Shown one piece after another: positions 7,740-16,912 of a DNA stretch of 64,000 bases. The notes beneath the pieces are model-generated. The model saw nothing but the letters and a program-made list of their open reading frames with translations. It did not search any database and was not told where the DNA came from. The translations under genes and the position numbers were made by a program. Each line of letters opens with the position of its first letter. Position 1 is the stretch's first letter. This DNA comes from Ornithinimicrobium laminariae (GTDB taxonomy: Bacteria; Actinomycetota; Actinomycetes; Actinomycetales; Dermatophilaceae). The stretch lies in NCBI RefSeq assembly GCF_019457945.1, contig NZ_JAHZSU010000003.1, forward strand, positions 372,001 to 436,000. The letters run 5' to 3'.

Positions 7740-8894
7740 TCAGGACAGGTAGGTCAACATCGGGATCAAAGACTCCTCGTCTGTCACCGACCCGTGCAGA
7801 CCAGGCAACGCCAGGAGATTTGGCCGCAAAGCCGAGGAGTCAACCACCGTGGCACGTCCGCGCATCAGGACAATGAGGTCGCCCAGCCGCTCAAGGACTC
7901 CGTCGCGCATCGGGCCGTACCAACCGCGTTCCACGGCCTCGTCGCGATCCACGACGTATGCGTCATCACCCAGGACCTCAGTCCACCGAGCCTTGACTGC
8001 GGCTTGTTGCCCTGGTGCCACATAAACGTAGGGGGCGCGAGGCTCGCCGCCCAGGAGCAGCACGTCCTGAGCGAGCTCGCTGCGCTCCACGAGGTCGTAG
8101 CGCTTCGCCGGCGGTGCCTCAATCATTCCGTGGTCCGCCGTGATGACCAGGAGCGTCTCAGGCGGGAGCGACCTGGAGAGTTGCGCCATGGCCGCGTCGA
8201 AGACTTCGAGGGCTCCGGTCCACTCCTGTGAATCTGGCCCATAGACGTGGCCAGCCTTGTCGATCTCGGGCCAATACAGGTAGAGAAGGTGATGGTTGTC
8301 CTGGGCTCGCAGGCACCGCGCGACCGTCGGCACTCGTTGGTCAATCTTCGCGACCCCCACATAGTCGCCACCCAGCAGGGCTGCTGTGGTCAGACCAGAG
8401 CCTTGAAACTGCGGTTGGCTCACCGTAGTGACGTACACACCGGTCTCGTGTGCTTCCTGGAGCAGCGTCTTGACGGGTTGGTATGCCCGCGGGTCAGGCC
8501 CATCAGCCCACGACAAGTGGTTCAGCAGGCGATCAGCCCCGGGCACCTTGGTCTGCCAAGCCGTGATGCCGTGTTCGCCGGGGAGCCTCCCGGTGCCCAA
8601 ACTCGACAGGCTGACCGCGGTCGTGGAGGGGAACCCACTACGCACTTCGCTAGCGGCGCTCTTGAGGTTGCGCAGGAACGGCGCGTGCCCACGCCGACGC
8701 TCCAACTGTGCGGCGCCCAACCCATCGGCCAGCACCACCACAACGTTGCGCGCGGCTGGCAAAACTAATCCCGACCGCCGACCCGACTCAGCTTGAGAGG
8801 GCAGATCAACGCCCATCGAGGCGAGCGCTGCTGGCAATGTGTCCGCCAGCGTGACGTCATACGGAGGAAGCGCCCAGCCAACGTCCCGGGTCAT
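7740..8894 (-). CDS. alkaline phosphatase superfamily (nucleotide pyrophosphatase/phosphodiesterase) protein
   Basis: This 384-residue metallo-enzyme is of the NPP/AP superfamily. The two-metal site is visible: VVVLADGLG (Asp57), the nucleophile in FPSTTAVSL (Thr91 or Thr92), EIDKAGHVYG (Asp212, His216) and TADHGM (Asp254, His255). There is no signal peptide, so it is probably cytoplasmic. Substrate specificity cannot be deduced; phosphodiester or nucleotide pyrophosphate hydrolysis is the family expectation. The ATG overlaps the DUF5998 stop by 4 bases, and the DUF5998 and GNAT/ligase neighbours recur beside it in other actinobacteria. Confidence 0.85.
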   Translation of the reverse strand: MTRDVGWALPPYDVTLADTLPAALASMGVDLPSQAESGRRSGLVLPAARNVVVVLADGLGAAQLERRRGHAPFLRNLKSAASEVRSGFPSTTAVSLSSLGTGRLPGEHGITAWQTKVPGADRLLNHLSWADGPDPRAYQPVKTLLQEAHETGVYVTTVSQPQFQGSGLTTAALLGGDYVGVAKIDQRVPTVARCLRAQDNHHLLYLYWPEIDKAGHVYGPDSQEWTGALEVFDAAMAQLSRSLPPETLLVITADHGMIEAPPAKRYDLVERSELAQDVLLLGGEPRAPYVYVAPGQQAAVKARWTEVLGDDAYVVDRDEAVERGWYGPMRDGVLERLGDLIVLMRGRATVVDSSALRPNLLALPGLHGSVTDEESLIPMLTYLS

Positions 8895-9490
8895 CGACCC
8901 AACCGCGCCGACAGCAATTGGGCAAAATGCAAAGCGCGCTCGAGCGCGGGCTCACCTTCAGAGTCAGCCGCGATGCGCAGCGAGATATCGCCGCTGGCAA
9001 CCGTGCCCTCGTAGCCGTGATCGCCCTCGCAACTGGGGTCTCCGCAAGTCGCTGGCATCAAGTCGAGGCGTGAAACCGAACCCCAGCCCAAGGTCAGGGT
9101 CACGGCGCGGCCAGCAAGTCCGCCTTTGAACGTCGACGGCTCGGGGAAAACGTGGGTCAGCATGACATTGCGCACCGAACGGATAGTGACGACCTCGGTT
9201 GTGGCCGTCGCCATGTGCTGCCGGTCCGGCTCCGCAGATTCATGGTCGTCGGCGTGCGCGATCACGAGACGGTGCTCGGTCAGCACCAAGACAGTCAGGT
9301 GACGACGGACGGCTTCCTGGTCAAATGTCATTTCCTGATGGACCAGGTGTGTGACGACCGTGTCGTTGCCCAGCGCTGTCGCCACGATGTCGCGCACCAC
9401 GGCCGGCAAATAGCCCGCATCTTCAATGTCGCGGTTCAGTCCCTCGGGCAGCACAGATGTCGGTTGTCGTCGTGGCATGCCAAACATCAT
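8891..9490 (-). CDS. DUF5998 protein
   Basis: This 199-residue soluble protein has the actinobacterial DUF5998 pattern. It starts with LPEGLNRDIEDAGYLPAVVRD, has a HLVHQEMTFDQEAVRRH segment, and carries a CGDPSCEGDHGYEG motif near residue 150 with two cysteines and a histidine that may bind metal. Function is unknown. It lies 6 bases downstream of the GNAT/ligase fusion and is coupled to the phosphodiesterase-like gene by an ATGA overlap, so the three are probably co-transcribed. Confidence 0.85.
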   Translation of the reverse strand: MMFGMPRRQPTSVLPEGLNRDIEDAGYLPAVVRDIVATALGNDTVVTHLVHQEMTFDQEAVRRHLTVLVLTEHRLVIAHADDHESAEPDRQHMATATTEVVTIRSVRNVMLTHVFPEPSTFKGGLAGRAVTLTLGWGSVSRLDLMPATCGDPSCEGDHGYEGTVASGDISLRIAADSEGEPALERALHFAQLLSARLGR

Positions 9491-9496
9491 CCCACT

Positions 9497-12148
9497 TCAG
9501 CTCATGAGGGCACGCCGGTTGGTGTCCGAACGCTTCCCACCGCGTTCCAACCTAATGTGCGCGCCAAGGATCGCGCTGCCTTCTTGGTGGGCCTGAACGG
9601 GGTTAAGCCTGAGCAAAATCATCTCAGGCAAGTCTTCGGCCATCACCGAAACTCGGCCTAGCAGGTCGTACAAGGCTGAGTGGTCTACGGGCATCGTGCC
9701 GCGGTAACCATCAAGCAGAGGTGCGGCGCGCACAGCCGTCACCATGTCTTCTATGTCCAAGTTTGTCAGCGGCGGGAACCGGTGCGCGACGTCACCCATT
9801 AGCTCAGAGGGCAAACCGGCAATCCCGAAGCCCACCACGGGACCAAAGAGTGGGTCTTCGACACTGGTTATTTCGACACTCACGCCCGTGGGCGCGTGCG
9901 CCTGCACTGCTACTCCTTCCAGGCCAATCTCGCTGAGCTGAGCAGCGATGGCCCGGTATGCCTTGGCGGCTTCACGTGAGTCCGACACCCGGGTGCGCAC
10001 CCAGCGCTCCCCCGGCTGGTGGCTCACCACCTCAGAGGTTGCTTTCACCACCACCATGCCGCCGATCTCACGGCTCGCTTGAGCGGCCTCCTCAGCCGAG
10101 CTCACCGTGCGCGATTCCCAGACCTCAATGCCATAGGCGGCCAGCAACTGGGAGGCATCTCGGTGAGTCAGCACGCCGCCACCGGGATTTGCCGCTAAAT
10201 AGGACTCCACAACATTTTGCGCTTGGCGTCGATTGATACCGCTGGGCCTAGCTCTGACGCCATAGGGCCGTTCTTTCCAGTCGGAATAGCGGGTGGCTGC
10301 GGCCAACGAGCGGATCGCGTCTTCTGGCATGGAGTAGACCGGCAGAGATCCGCGCTCATTGCCTCCTCGCATACCGACAAAAGTGGCAACACAGGGCTTG
10401 TCGTACTGGTCTGACGTAGCCTGCACGGCGTCAATAATCTCTGGATCGATCAAAGCGGCGGGTGGGATAAAACTTGCCACGACCGAGTCGACGTCGGGGT
10501 TCTCGAGGGCATCCCGCACTGCGTCAGCAAATGCTTCCGGCTCTGCCCAGGCCGGCAAAGTGGTCGGCGGTTCCATCACCTGCAGGCTCCAGGCCACACA
10601 CGAGTCCGCGGCCAGTGAGCCCAGCGCATCGGAGTTCGTCACGATGGCCACCCGTGGCCCCTTGGGCAACGGCTGATGCAGTACTAACTGGGCGACGTCA
10701 AACATTTGGTGGGTGTTCTCAACACGGATCACACCAGCCTGACGCAGCATCGAGCCGAAGACCTCTGGGCGCTCACGGGTAATCCGCACCGTGTGTCCCG
10801 GGGGCACGCTGTGCTCGCTGACGCCGGACTTCACCACGATGACTGGCTTAGTCGTCGCTAGTTTTCGAGCAATCCGCGAGAACTTTCTCGGGTTGCCCAT
10901 GCTCTCCAGGTAGAGGCCAACGACTGAGGTCGCGTCGTCATCTAGCCAGTACTGCATGAGGTCATTGCCCGAGATGTCGACCCGGTTGCCTGCCGAGGCA
11001 AAGGTCGAGATGCCGAGCCCGCGCCGATGCGCCGAGCTCAGGACCGCGATGCTGAGCGCACCAGATTGGGCAAACAAGCCCAAACCACCTGCATCGGGTA
11101 TGTCACTGGCTAAGGAGGCGTTCAACCGAACCTGAGGATCGTTGTTGATCATGCCGAAGCTGTTGGGCCCGAGGACTCGCATCCCACTGGCTCGAGCAAT
11201 GCGCAGCAGGTCGCGCTGTCGCTCCTCGCCTTCGGGGCCAGCCTCAGCAAAGCCAGAGGAGACCACCATCACGGCTCCAACTTGGGCGTCCGCGCATTGG
11301 GCCATGATCTCGTTGGCGGCGACTGCCGGAACCGCGATCACGGCAAGATCAATCGGCGCGTCAATTTCGGTCACGTTGTCATAGGCAGGCAGTCCGGCGA
11401 TCGACTCCTCGGCTTGCGGGTTTACGACAAATACCTCGCCAGCAAAGTCGCCGCCCACGATGTTGTCCAAGGTCGCACGACCAACGGCGCCCTGATCCCG
11501 AGATGCACCGATGATGGCGACCGACTTGGGGCTCAAGACGCGACGGACGCTAACTGACTCGGCTCGATGCTCTCGAGACATCAACACCGCACGCGAGGCA
11601 TCGGTGGGCTCGATGTCGAAGGAGACGCCAAGAACCCCGTCGTCAAACGCCTGCTCAATTTCATAACCCGCGTCTTTGAATACTCTGATCATCTTGCGGT
11701 TCGACGGCAGAACGTCAGCGACAAAGCGCCGAATAGTCAGTTGCCGCCCGATATCGGCCAAGTGCTCCAGCAGGACTGAGCCAACCCCCTTGCCCTGGTG
11801 TGTGTCCGAGACATTGAAAGCCACCTCCGCGGTGGTCGAGGTTGGACCTTCCAGACGGTCGAAGCGCCCGATCCCGGCAATATCGCCGCGGATCATCAGC
11901 ACCAGCGCGACTCGTTCGTTGTAGTCAACGTTGGTGAAACGCCGCACGTCCCGTTCGCTCAGCCGAGGAATCGGAGCAAAGAAGCGGAAGTAGACCGACT
12001 CCTTGGATTGGCCGGAGTGAAAGCGGTGAACACCTTCGGCGTCACTCGGCTTAATGGGTCGAACCCAGGCCACGGAGCCATCGGCGAGAACCACATCGGC
12101 TTCCCAGGAAGTGGGGTAGCCAGGTGGCAATGGTTCCTGTGGCGTCAT
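9497..12148 (-). CDS. GNAT acetyltransferase fused to an ADP-forming acyl-CoA-synthetase-like protein (Pat type)
   Basis: Of its 883 residues, an N-terminal GNAT domain takes about 20-180, with the acetyl-CoA loop HQGKGVGS at 117-124. A CoA-binding Rossmann domain starts at 206 (SPKSVAIIGAS), followed by the succinyl-CoA-ligase-like domains. A C-terminal ATP-grasp region runs from about 665. Enzymes of this make acetylate lysines, for instance in acetyl-CoA synthetase; E. coli PatZ has the same modules in the opposite order. The phospho-histidine position keeps a GHT (His452), but the glycine-rich stretch after it is changed. The ATP-grasp SxxxHKxDxGGV motif is degraded to SHQPGERW, which suggests a regulatory rather than catalytic ligase part. 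It heads the operon and is divergent from the nitroreductase gene. Confidence 0.87.
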   Translation of the reverse strand: MTPQEPLPPGYPTSWEADVVLADGSVAWVRPIKPSDAEGVHRFHSGQSKESVYFRFFAPIPRLSERDVRRFTNVDYNERVALVLMIRGDIAGIGRFDRLEGPTSTTAEVAFNVSDTHQGKGVGSVLLEHLADIGRQLTIRRFVADVLPSNRKMIRVFKDAGYEIEQAFDDGVLGVSFDIEPTDASRAVLMSREHRAESVSVRRVLSPKSVAIIGASRDQGAVGRATLDNIVGGDFAGEVFVVNPQAEESIAGLPAYDNVTEIDAPIDLAVIAVPAVAANEIMAQCADAQVGAVMVVSSGFAEAGPEGEERQRDLLRIARASGMRVLGPNSFGMINNDPQVRLNASLASDIPDAGGLGLFAQSGALSIAVLSSAHRRGLGISTFASAGNRVDISGNDLMQYWLDDDATSVVGLYLESMGNPRKFSRIARKLATTKPVIVVKSGVSEHSVPPGHTVRITRERPEVFGSMLRQAGVIRVENTHQMFDVAQLVLHQPLPKGPRVAIVTNSDALGSLAADSCVAWSLQVMEPPTTLPAWAEPEAFADAVRDALENPDVDSVVASFIPPAALIDPEIIDAVQATSDQYDKPCVATFVGMRGGNERGSLPVYSMPEDAIRSLAAATRYSDWKERPYGVRARPSGINRRQAQNVVESYLAANPGGGVLTHRDASQLLAAYGIEVWESRTVSSAEEAAQASREIGGMVVVKATSEVVSHQPGERWVRTRVSDSREAAKAYRAIAAQLSEIGLEGVAVQAHAPTGVSVEITSVEDPLFGPVVGFGIAGLPSELMGDVAHRFPPLTNLDIEDMVTAVRAAPLLDGYRGTMPVDHSALYDLLGRVSVMAEDLPEMILLRLNPVQAHQEGSAILGAHIRLERGGKRSDTNRRALMS

Positions 12149-12200
12149 GGCTCAAGCATCCCATGACGGCCTTTCTTCGGCTCGCAGGCAGGATGGACTC

Positions 12201-12818
12201 ATGGAGTTTTCACAGGTTGTTCGTCGACGTCGCATGACTCGGGGGTTTGACGCTGATCGGCCGGTGCCCCACCACATACTCCAGAGTGCCCTTGAGCAAG
12301 CGACTCGCGCTCCCTCTGCCGGGTTCTCTCAAGGGTGGGACTTTGTCGTCCTGCGCGGCGAGCAGACCCAAAAGTTTTGGCCCGCGACGACGAGTGAAGA
12401 CCGCCCAGCGGATCGGTGGCTTACTGGGGTGAGCGCTGCGCCGTGCCTCATCGTGTGTGTCTCTAACCCGGACGCCTACCTTGATCGGTATGCCGAGCCA
12501 GATAAAGGGTGGGCAGACCGAGACACGCAACGTTGGCCCATCCCCTACTGGGACGTCGACACCGGGATGGCTGCCTTGCTGGTGCTGCTCACGGCAACTG
12601 ACCACGACCTGGGGGGACTTTTCTTTGGTGTCCCAGCGCACGCCATGACCGAGGTCAAGGAAGTGCTGAAGATTCCCCAGGGTAGGCGGCTGGTCGGTGT
12701 CGTGGCGCTGGGCTACCCCCTTGCAGATCGCAAGTCACCCAGTTTGCGCCGGGGACGGCGCCGGCTCGAAACCGTGGCCCACGACGGCGAATTTGGCCAG
12801 CCGTGGAGCGGTGGCTAG
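12201..12818 (+). CDS. nitroreductase family protein
   Basis: This 205-residue FMN-dependent oxidoreductase is of the nitroreductase fold. FMN phosphate contacts are suggested by RRRRMTRGFD (8-17) and APSAGFSQGWDFVVL (38-52), and the C-terminal GYP motif by VGVVALGYPLADRK. Its physiological substrate cannot be inferred. I used the ATG at 12201, preceded by a GGCAGGATGG-like ribosome site, because family similarity begins at MEFSQVV; the longer open frame starts inside the divergent promoter region. It is monocistronic; its stop overlaps the convergent small membrane protein gene. Confidence 0.85.
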   Translation: MEFSQVVRRRRMTRGFDADRPVPHHILQSALEQATRAPSAGFSQGWDFVVLRGEQTQKFWPATTSEDRPADRWLTGVSAAPCLIVCVSNPDAYLDRYAEPDKGWADRDTQRWPIPYWDVDTGMAALLVLLTATDHDLGGLFFGVPAHAMTEVKEVLKIPQGRRLVGVVALGYPLADRKSPSLRRGRRRLETVAHDGEFGQPWSGG

Positions 12819-13060
12819 TCGCCGTCTTCGCCTCCGCCTGCGCCATCTGACCCACCATGATGATCTGAATCGTGCGGGCTGGACTGCGAGACGGGTTGCC
12901 GCGAACGCAACCCTGGGCCGCGATTCTTCACTCGACCTTTGCCCGTAACCATGCTAGGCACCACGATGCCGAAGATGAAGAGAGCAAAGCCGAGGAGGAA
13001 CAAGGCAACCAGGCCGATGCCAAAAATGATCACCAACCACAGTGCCGTATATGTATTCAC
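12815..13060 (-). CDS. small single-pass membrane protein, unknown
   Basis: This 81-residue protein has one long hydrophobic segment (about residues 6-37, LWLVIIFGIGLVALFLLGFA), a basic stretch (GKGRVKNRGPGLRSRQ) and a hydrophilic His/Gly/Asp-rich tail. I do not recognise a family. Coding is supported by the coherent membrane-protein architecture, an in-frame ATG and the tight convergent packing with the nitroreductase gene. It is divergent from parC, with 183 bases between in which I saw no further gene. Confidence 0.6.
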   Translation of the reverse strand: MNTYTALWLVIIFGIGLVALFLLGFALFIFGIVVPSMVTGKGRVKNRGPGLRSRQPVSQSSPHDSDHHGGSDGAGGGEDGD

Positions 13061-13243
13061 CCTGCCCCCTTTCGTTGCGCGCTAACCAGGATCACCTTAA
13101 GCGCGATGCCCCCCACTGCCTAGCGGCCCGGCGGGCAAAATGCCCCTGACTGCCCACGCGCACGTTGAGGCGGTGCACCACCTTCGGCCCAGCACGGCAT
13201 ACGATCACAATGTTGCACCCCCTGACCCAGGAGCTCATCAAGC

Positions 13244-15733
13244 ATGGCCCGTCGCTCACGTCCCGCCGCCGAGGACCTCGCCGATGTCACCGAAAAAATC
13301 GTGGACATTGACGTCGACAACGAGATGCAGGGCGCCTTTTTGGAGTACGCCTACTCGGTGATTTACTCCCGTGCCCTGCCTGATGCCCGCGATGGCCTCA
13401 AGCCGGTCCAGCGACGCATTCTCTTCGGTATGTCGGAGTTGGGTTTGCGCCCCGAGCGCGCCCACGTGAAGTGCTCGCGCGTCGTCGGTGAAGTCATGGG
13501 TAAGTACCACCCGCACGGCGATGGGGCCATCTATGACGCAATGGTCCGGATGGCCCAGCCGTTCACGATGCGCTTGGCCCTCGTTGACGGACACGGAAAC
13601 TTTGGCTCCCTAGACGATGGTCCCGCTGCCTCGCGATACACCGAGGCCAGGATGGCGTCCTCGGCGTTGCTCATGACGGCCACTTTGGATGAAGAGACCG
13701 TCGATTTTGTCCCCAACTACGACGACCAACTCTTTCAGCCAGATGTGTTGCCCGCTGCCTACCCCAACCTTTTGGTCAATGGAGCATCCGGCATCGCCGT
13801 AGGTATGGCCACGAATATGGCGCCACACAACCTGGTCGAGGTCATCAGTGCCGCTCGCCACCTGATCAAGAAGCCATCCGCCACTTTGGATGACTTGATG
13901 CGCTTTATCCCCGGGCCCGATTTGCCCAGTGGCGGCACCATTGTTGGCCTGGAAGGAATCCGTGACGCGTATGAGGGCGGGCGTGGCTCGTTCAAAACGC
14001 GAGCCAAAGCACGCATTGAGCATGTCACCGCTCGACGCAAGGGCATCGTCGTCACCGAGTTGCCCTATCTCGTCGGTCCCGAAAAGGTGATCGAGAAGGT
14101 TAAGCAACTGGTGCAAACCAAAAAGTTGCAGGGCATCTCCAACATCAACGACCTCACCGACCGGGCTCAAGGGATGAACCTGGTCATTGAGATCAAGAAC
14201 GGCTTCAATCCTGAAGCGGTCTTGGAGCAGTTATACAAAATGACGCCGATGGAAGAGTCCTTTGGCATCAACAATGTCGCGCTGGTTGAGGGAGAGCCTC
14301 GGACGCTGGGACTCCGTGAACTGCTCACGGTTTATGTCGAGTTCCGCACTGATGTTGTCCGTCGCCGCACCACCTATCGGCTGCGACGCAAAGAAGAGCG
14401 GCTGCACCTCGTTGAGGGCCTGCTTGTCGCCATTCTCGATATCGACGAGGTCATCCAACTGATCCGCGGCAGCGACGACGCCGCTGAGGCACGCACCAAG
14501 TTGATGAGCGTCTTTGACCTCTCCGAGACGCAGGCCGGCTACATCCTGGATCTGCAACTGCGCCGACTAACCAAGTTCTCTCGCATTGAGTTGGAGACTG
14601 AGCGCGACGCCTTGCTGGCCGCCATCGCCGAGTTGCGGGCACTGCTTGAGGACGAAACTTTGCTGCTCAACCTTGTCTCCGACGAGTTGGCCGCAGTGGC
14701 CAAAGAACATGGCACTCCGCGTCGCACCGTGTTGCTGGAGTCGAGTGGTTCAGCCACCAGCAAGTCCGCCGCCACTCCCCTCGAAGTCGCCGATGACCCG
14801 TGTTGGATCCTGATGTCTGCGACCGGGCTGCTGGCTCGGACAAACCATGGCGACTCCTGGGGCACGGACGAATCTCGTCATCAACATGACGTCATCACTT
14901 CGGCGGTCCGCTCGACCGCTCGCGGAGATGTCGGCCTCTTGACCTCAGCCGGCCGGATCATCCGACTGTCGGCTCTCGAGTTGCCGACCCTGCCGCCGAC
15001 CAACGGCTCGCCTAGCCTCTCTGGTGGCGCGCCCCTTGCTGCCTTTGTCGACTTAGCCGGCGGCGAAGAGCCGTTGTCTTTGTGCTCGCTGACTGAGTCT
15101 GGCCCCGGGTTGGCAGTCGCCACACGCCAGGGCGTCATCAAGCGGGTCAACCCGGACTATCCGGGCAACCGCGATGACTTCGAAGTCATCAGCCTCAGGG
15201 ACGGCGATCAGGTCATCGGGGCAATCGAATTGGATAGCGGCCGCGAAGACTTCATCTTTGTCACCAGCGACGCACAACTCTTGAGGTTCAGCGCCGAGTT
15301 GGTGCGACCGCAGGGGCGCAGCGGTTCGGGTGTCGCCGGAATCAAGCTCGGGGCCGGGGCCCGCGTCATCGGTTTCTCCGCGGTCGATAGTGACCAGGAG
15401 AATGTGGTTGTGACGGTCGCCAATGGCCCGGGAGCCTTGCCAGGCACCGACCACGGGAGCGTCAAAGTGGCCCCCCTCGTCGAATACCCCACCAAGGGTC
15501 GGGCCACCGGTGGCGTGCGCTGTCACCGCTTCTTGCGCGGCGAAGACGCGCTGACTTTGGGCTGGGTCGGCCCGACTCCCCCGAAGGCCAGCGATGAATT
15601 GGGCAGTCCAGTGGCACTGCCTGGTGCCGCCGGTCGGCGTGATGGGTCTGGCGTGCCAGCGGCCGCGACGATTGCCGCCGTGAGCGCAACCCCCATCACG
15701 GCCAGGTCGGCCAGCGATTCAGAGGCTCAGTAG
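13244..15733 (+). CDS. parC: DNA topoisomerase IV subunit A
   Basis: This is the breakage-reunion subunit of a type IIA topoisomerase that decatenates replicated chromosomes; it pairs with the ParE encoded at 53984-56083. The 829 residues contain the QRRILFGM and HVKCSRVVGEVMGKYHPHGD block (57-93) with the quinolone-resistance region. The catalytic Tyr132 is in AASRYTEARM. A C-terminal beta-pinwheel follows after about residue 500. I see no GyrA-box (QRRGGKG), which favours topoisomerase IV over gyrase. The start is an ATG at 13244. Its last 38 bases overlap the convergent YihY gene. Confidence 0.93.
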   Translation: MARRSRPAAEDLADVTEKIVDIDVDNEMQGAFLEYAYSVIYSRALPDARDGLKPVQRRILFGMSELGLRPERAHVKCSRVVGEVMGKYHPHGDGAIYDAMVRMAQPFTMRLALVDGHGNFGSLDDGPAASRYTEARMASSALLMTATLDEETVDFVPNYDDQLFQPDVLPAAYPNLLVNGASGIAVGMATNMAPHNLVEVISAARHLIKKPSATLDDLMRFIPGPDLPSGGTIVGLEGIRDAYEGGRGSFKTRAKARIEHVTARRKGIVVTELPYLVGPEKVIEKVKQLVQTKKLQGISNINDLTDRAQGMNLVIEIKNGFNPEAVLEQLYKMTPMEESFGINNVALVEGEPRTLGLRELLTVYVEFRTDVVRRRTTYRLRRKEERLHLVEGLLVAILDIDEVIQLIRGSDDAAEARTKLMSVFDLSETQAGYILDLQLRRLTKFSRIELETERDALLAAIAELRALLEDETLLLNLVSDELAAVAKEHGTPRRTVLLESSGSATSKSAATPLEVADDPCWILMSATGLLARTNHGDSWGTDESRHQHDVITSAVRSTARGDVGLLTSAGRIIRLSALELPTLPPTNGSPSLSGGAPLAAFVDLAGGEEPLSLCSLTESGPGLAVATRQGVIKRVNPDYPGNRDDFEVISLRDGDQVIGAIELDSGREDFIFVTSDAQLLRFSAELVRPQGRSGSGVAGIKLGAGARVIGFSAVDSDQENVVVTVANGPGALPGTDHGSVKVAPLVEYPTKGRATGGVRCHRFLRGEDALTLGWVGPTPPKASDELGSPVALPGAAGRRDGSGVPAAATIAAVSATPITARSASDSEAQ

Positions 15734-16850
15734 CCGAACTCGATGAGGTCTCAGCAGGCACTGAAGACTGCGGCAAACTGCTCTGCTGCCAGTCCACGCC
15801 TTCACCCGTGTAGAGGGCAGCGAGCCGCTTGGATTCGGCTTCAACCCTGGCCGCGGCCGCATCGGCTCGAGCGCCTCGGGTTTCGCTGCCTGGCTCAAAA
15901 GTGACGGTGACTTGCTCGGATTGCTTGGATCGTGTTGCCGACGCAGCTTGACGGTAGGCCGCACGGTCGGCTGGGGTCAGGCCCGAATCCTCAGTGAACG
16001 GTGCCAAGAGACCGCGTGGATAAAAGCGCTTCACCCGCACGACGTTCAACTCCACCGAGAAGACCAAGATGCAGGCGGCCGCGAAAAGCCACCCCATCAG
16101 GCCAAGCACGAAGGCGAAAACTCCATAGGTGTCTGAGGTGGTTCGGGCGATCTGCCCAACGTATGAGGTGCCAATGCTCTGCAACCACTGCCAACCCAGC
16201 GCTGCCACCAGCGCCCCTGGCAGCACCTGACTGAATCGCAGGTCACGAACCGTGGAGATGCGCATACCCATGGTGAAGACGATGGTGTTGACGGTGATGG
16301 TCCCCAGGGTGATAAACACGATGGTCCACCGCCCCAACTCAATGTTGAAACTGTCAGCGCTGCTCACGACACCAGACACGATGGTGCTTCCCAGCAGCGC
16401 GACAACCGCGAGGCCCACCAGCCCGGCGCTGCGCACACGCGCCAAGACCGGATTGGGTCGGGCGTAACGGGCGATCCCCCACGCTAGGTCCATGGCGTGC
16501 CCGGTAGCTTGCGAGGCTCGCAGTGATCCCCAGATAGCAATGCCGCCACCAATCAATGCCGCGATGCCATTGCCCTCAAGGCCCTGGGGGGTGGCAATTT
16601 CGCTGCCGATGACCGGGATCTGACTAGCCGCCGAGTCCAAGATGGCCGCTTGCAAGGCAGGCTGATTGGTCAACAGAAAGCCTAGAACCGAGGACAACAG
16701 CAAGAGAAGGGGGAAAAGCGACAGAAAGCCGTAGTAGGTAATCAGGGCTGCGAGGTAGATGCCTTGGTCATCAACAAATTTGTAGATGACGGCAATCGGG
16801 TAGCCCAAAATCGGGTGCCGCTGTTGGCACTTATCGATTCGATCAAGCAC
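15696..16850 (-). CDS. YihY/virulence factor BrkB family membrane protein
   Basis: This 384-residue protein has six predicted membrane segments in the first 265 residues and a hydrophilic, alanine/glutamate-rich tail. It begins with the characteristic YKFVDDQGIYLAALITYYGFLSLFPLLLL segment (about residues 24-52). Other family marks are WGSLRASQATGHAMDLAWGI and TYGVFAFVLGLMGWL. Despite old naming it is not an RNase; its function in bacteria is unresolved. The GTG start has a GGGAG ribosome site 5 bases upstream. The gene ends inside the 3' end of parC (38-base convergent overlap). Confidence 0.9.
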   Translation of the reverse strand: MLDRIDKCQQRHPILGYPIAVIYKFVDDQGIYLAALITYYGFLSLFPLLLLLSSVLGFLLTNQPALQAAILDSAASQIPVIGSEIATPQGLEGNGIAALIGGGIAIWGSLRASQATGHAMDLAWGIARYARPNPVLARVRSAGLVGLAVVALLGSTIVSGVVSSADSFNIELGRWTIVFITLGTITVNTIVFTMGMRISTVRDLRFSQVLPGALVAALGWQWLQSIGTSYVGQIARTTSDTYGVFAFVLGLMGWLFAAACILVFSVELNVVRVKRFYPRGLLAPFTEDSGLTPADRAAYRQAASATRSKQSEQVTVTFEPGSETRGARADAAAARVEAESKRLAALYTGEGVDWQQSSLPQSSVPAETSSSSATEPLNRWPTWP

Positions 16851-16912
16851 GGCAACTCCCTCCTCAGCCTCAACCCCTACGACTGTAGGGCAGGAACTGC
16901 CCTATCAGCGGC

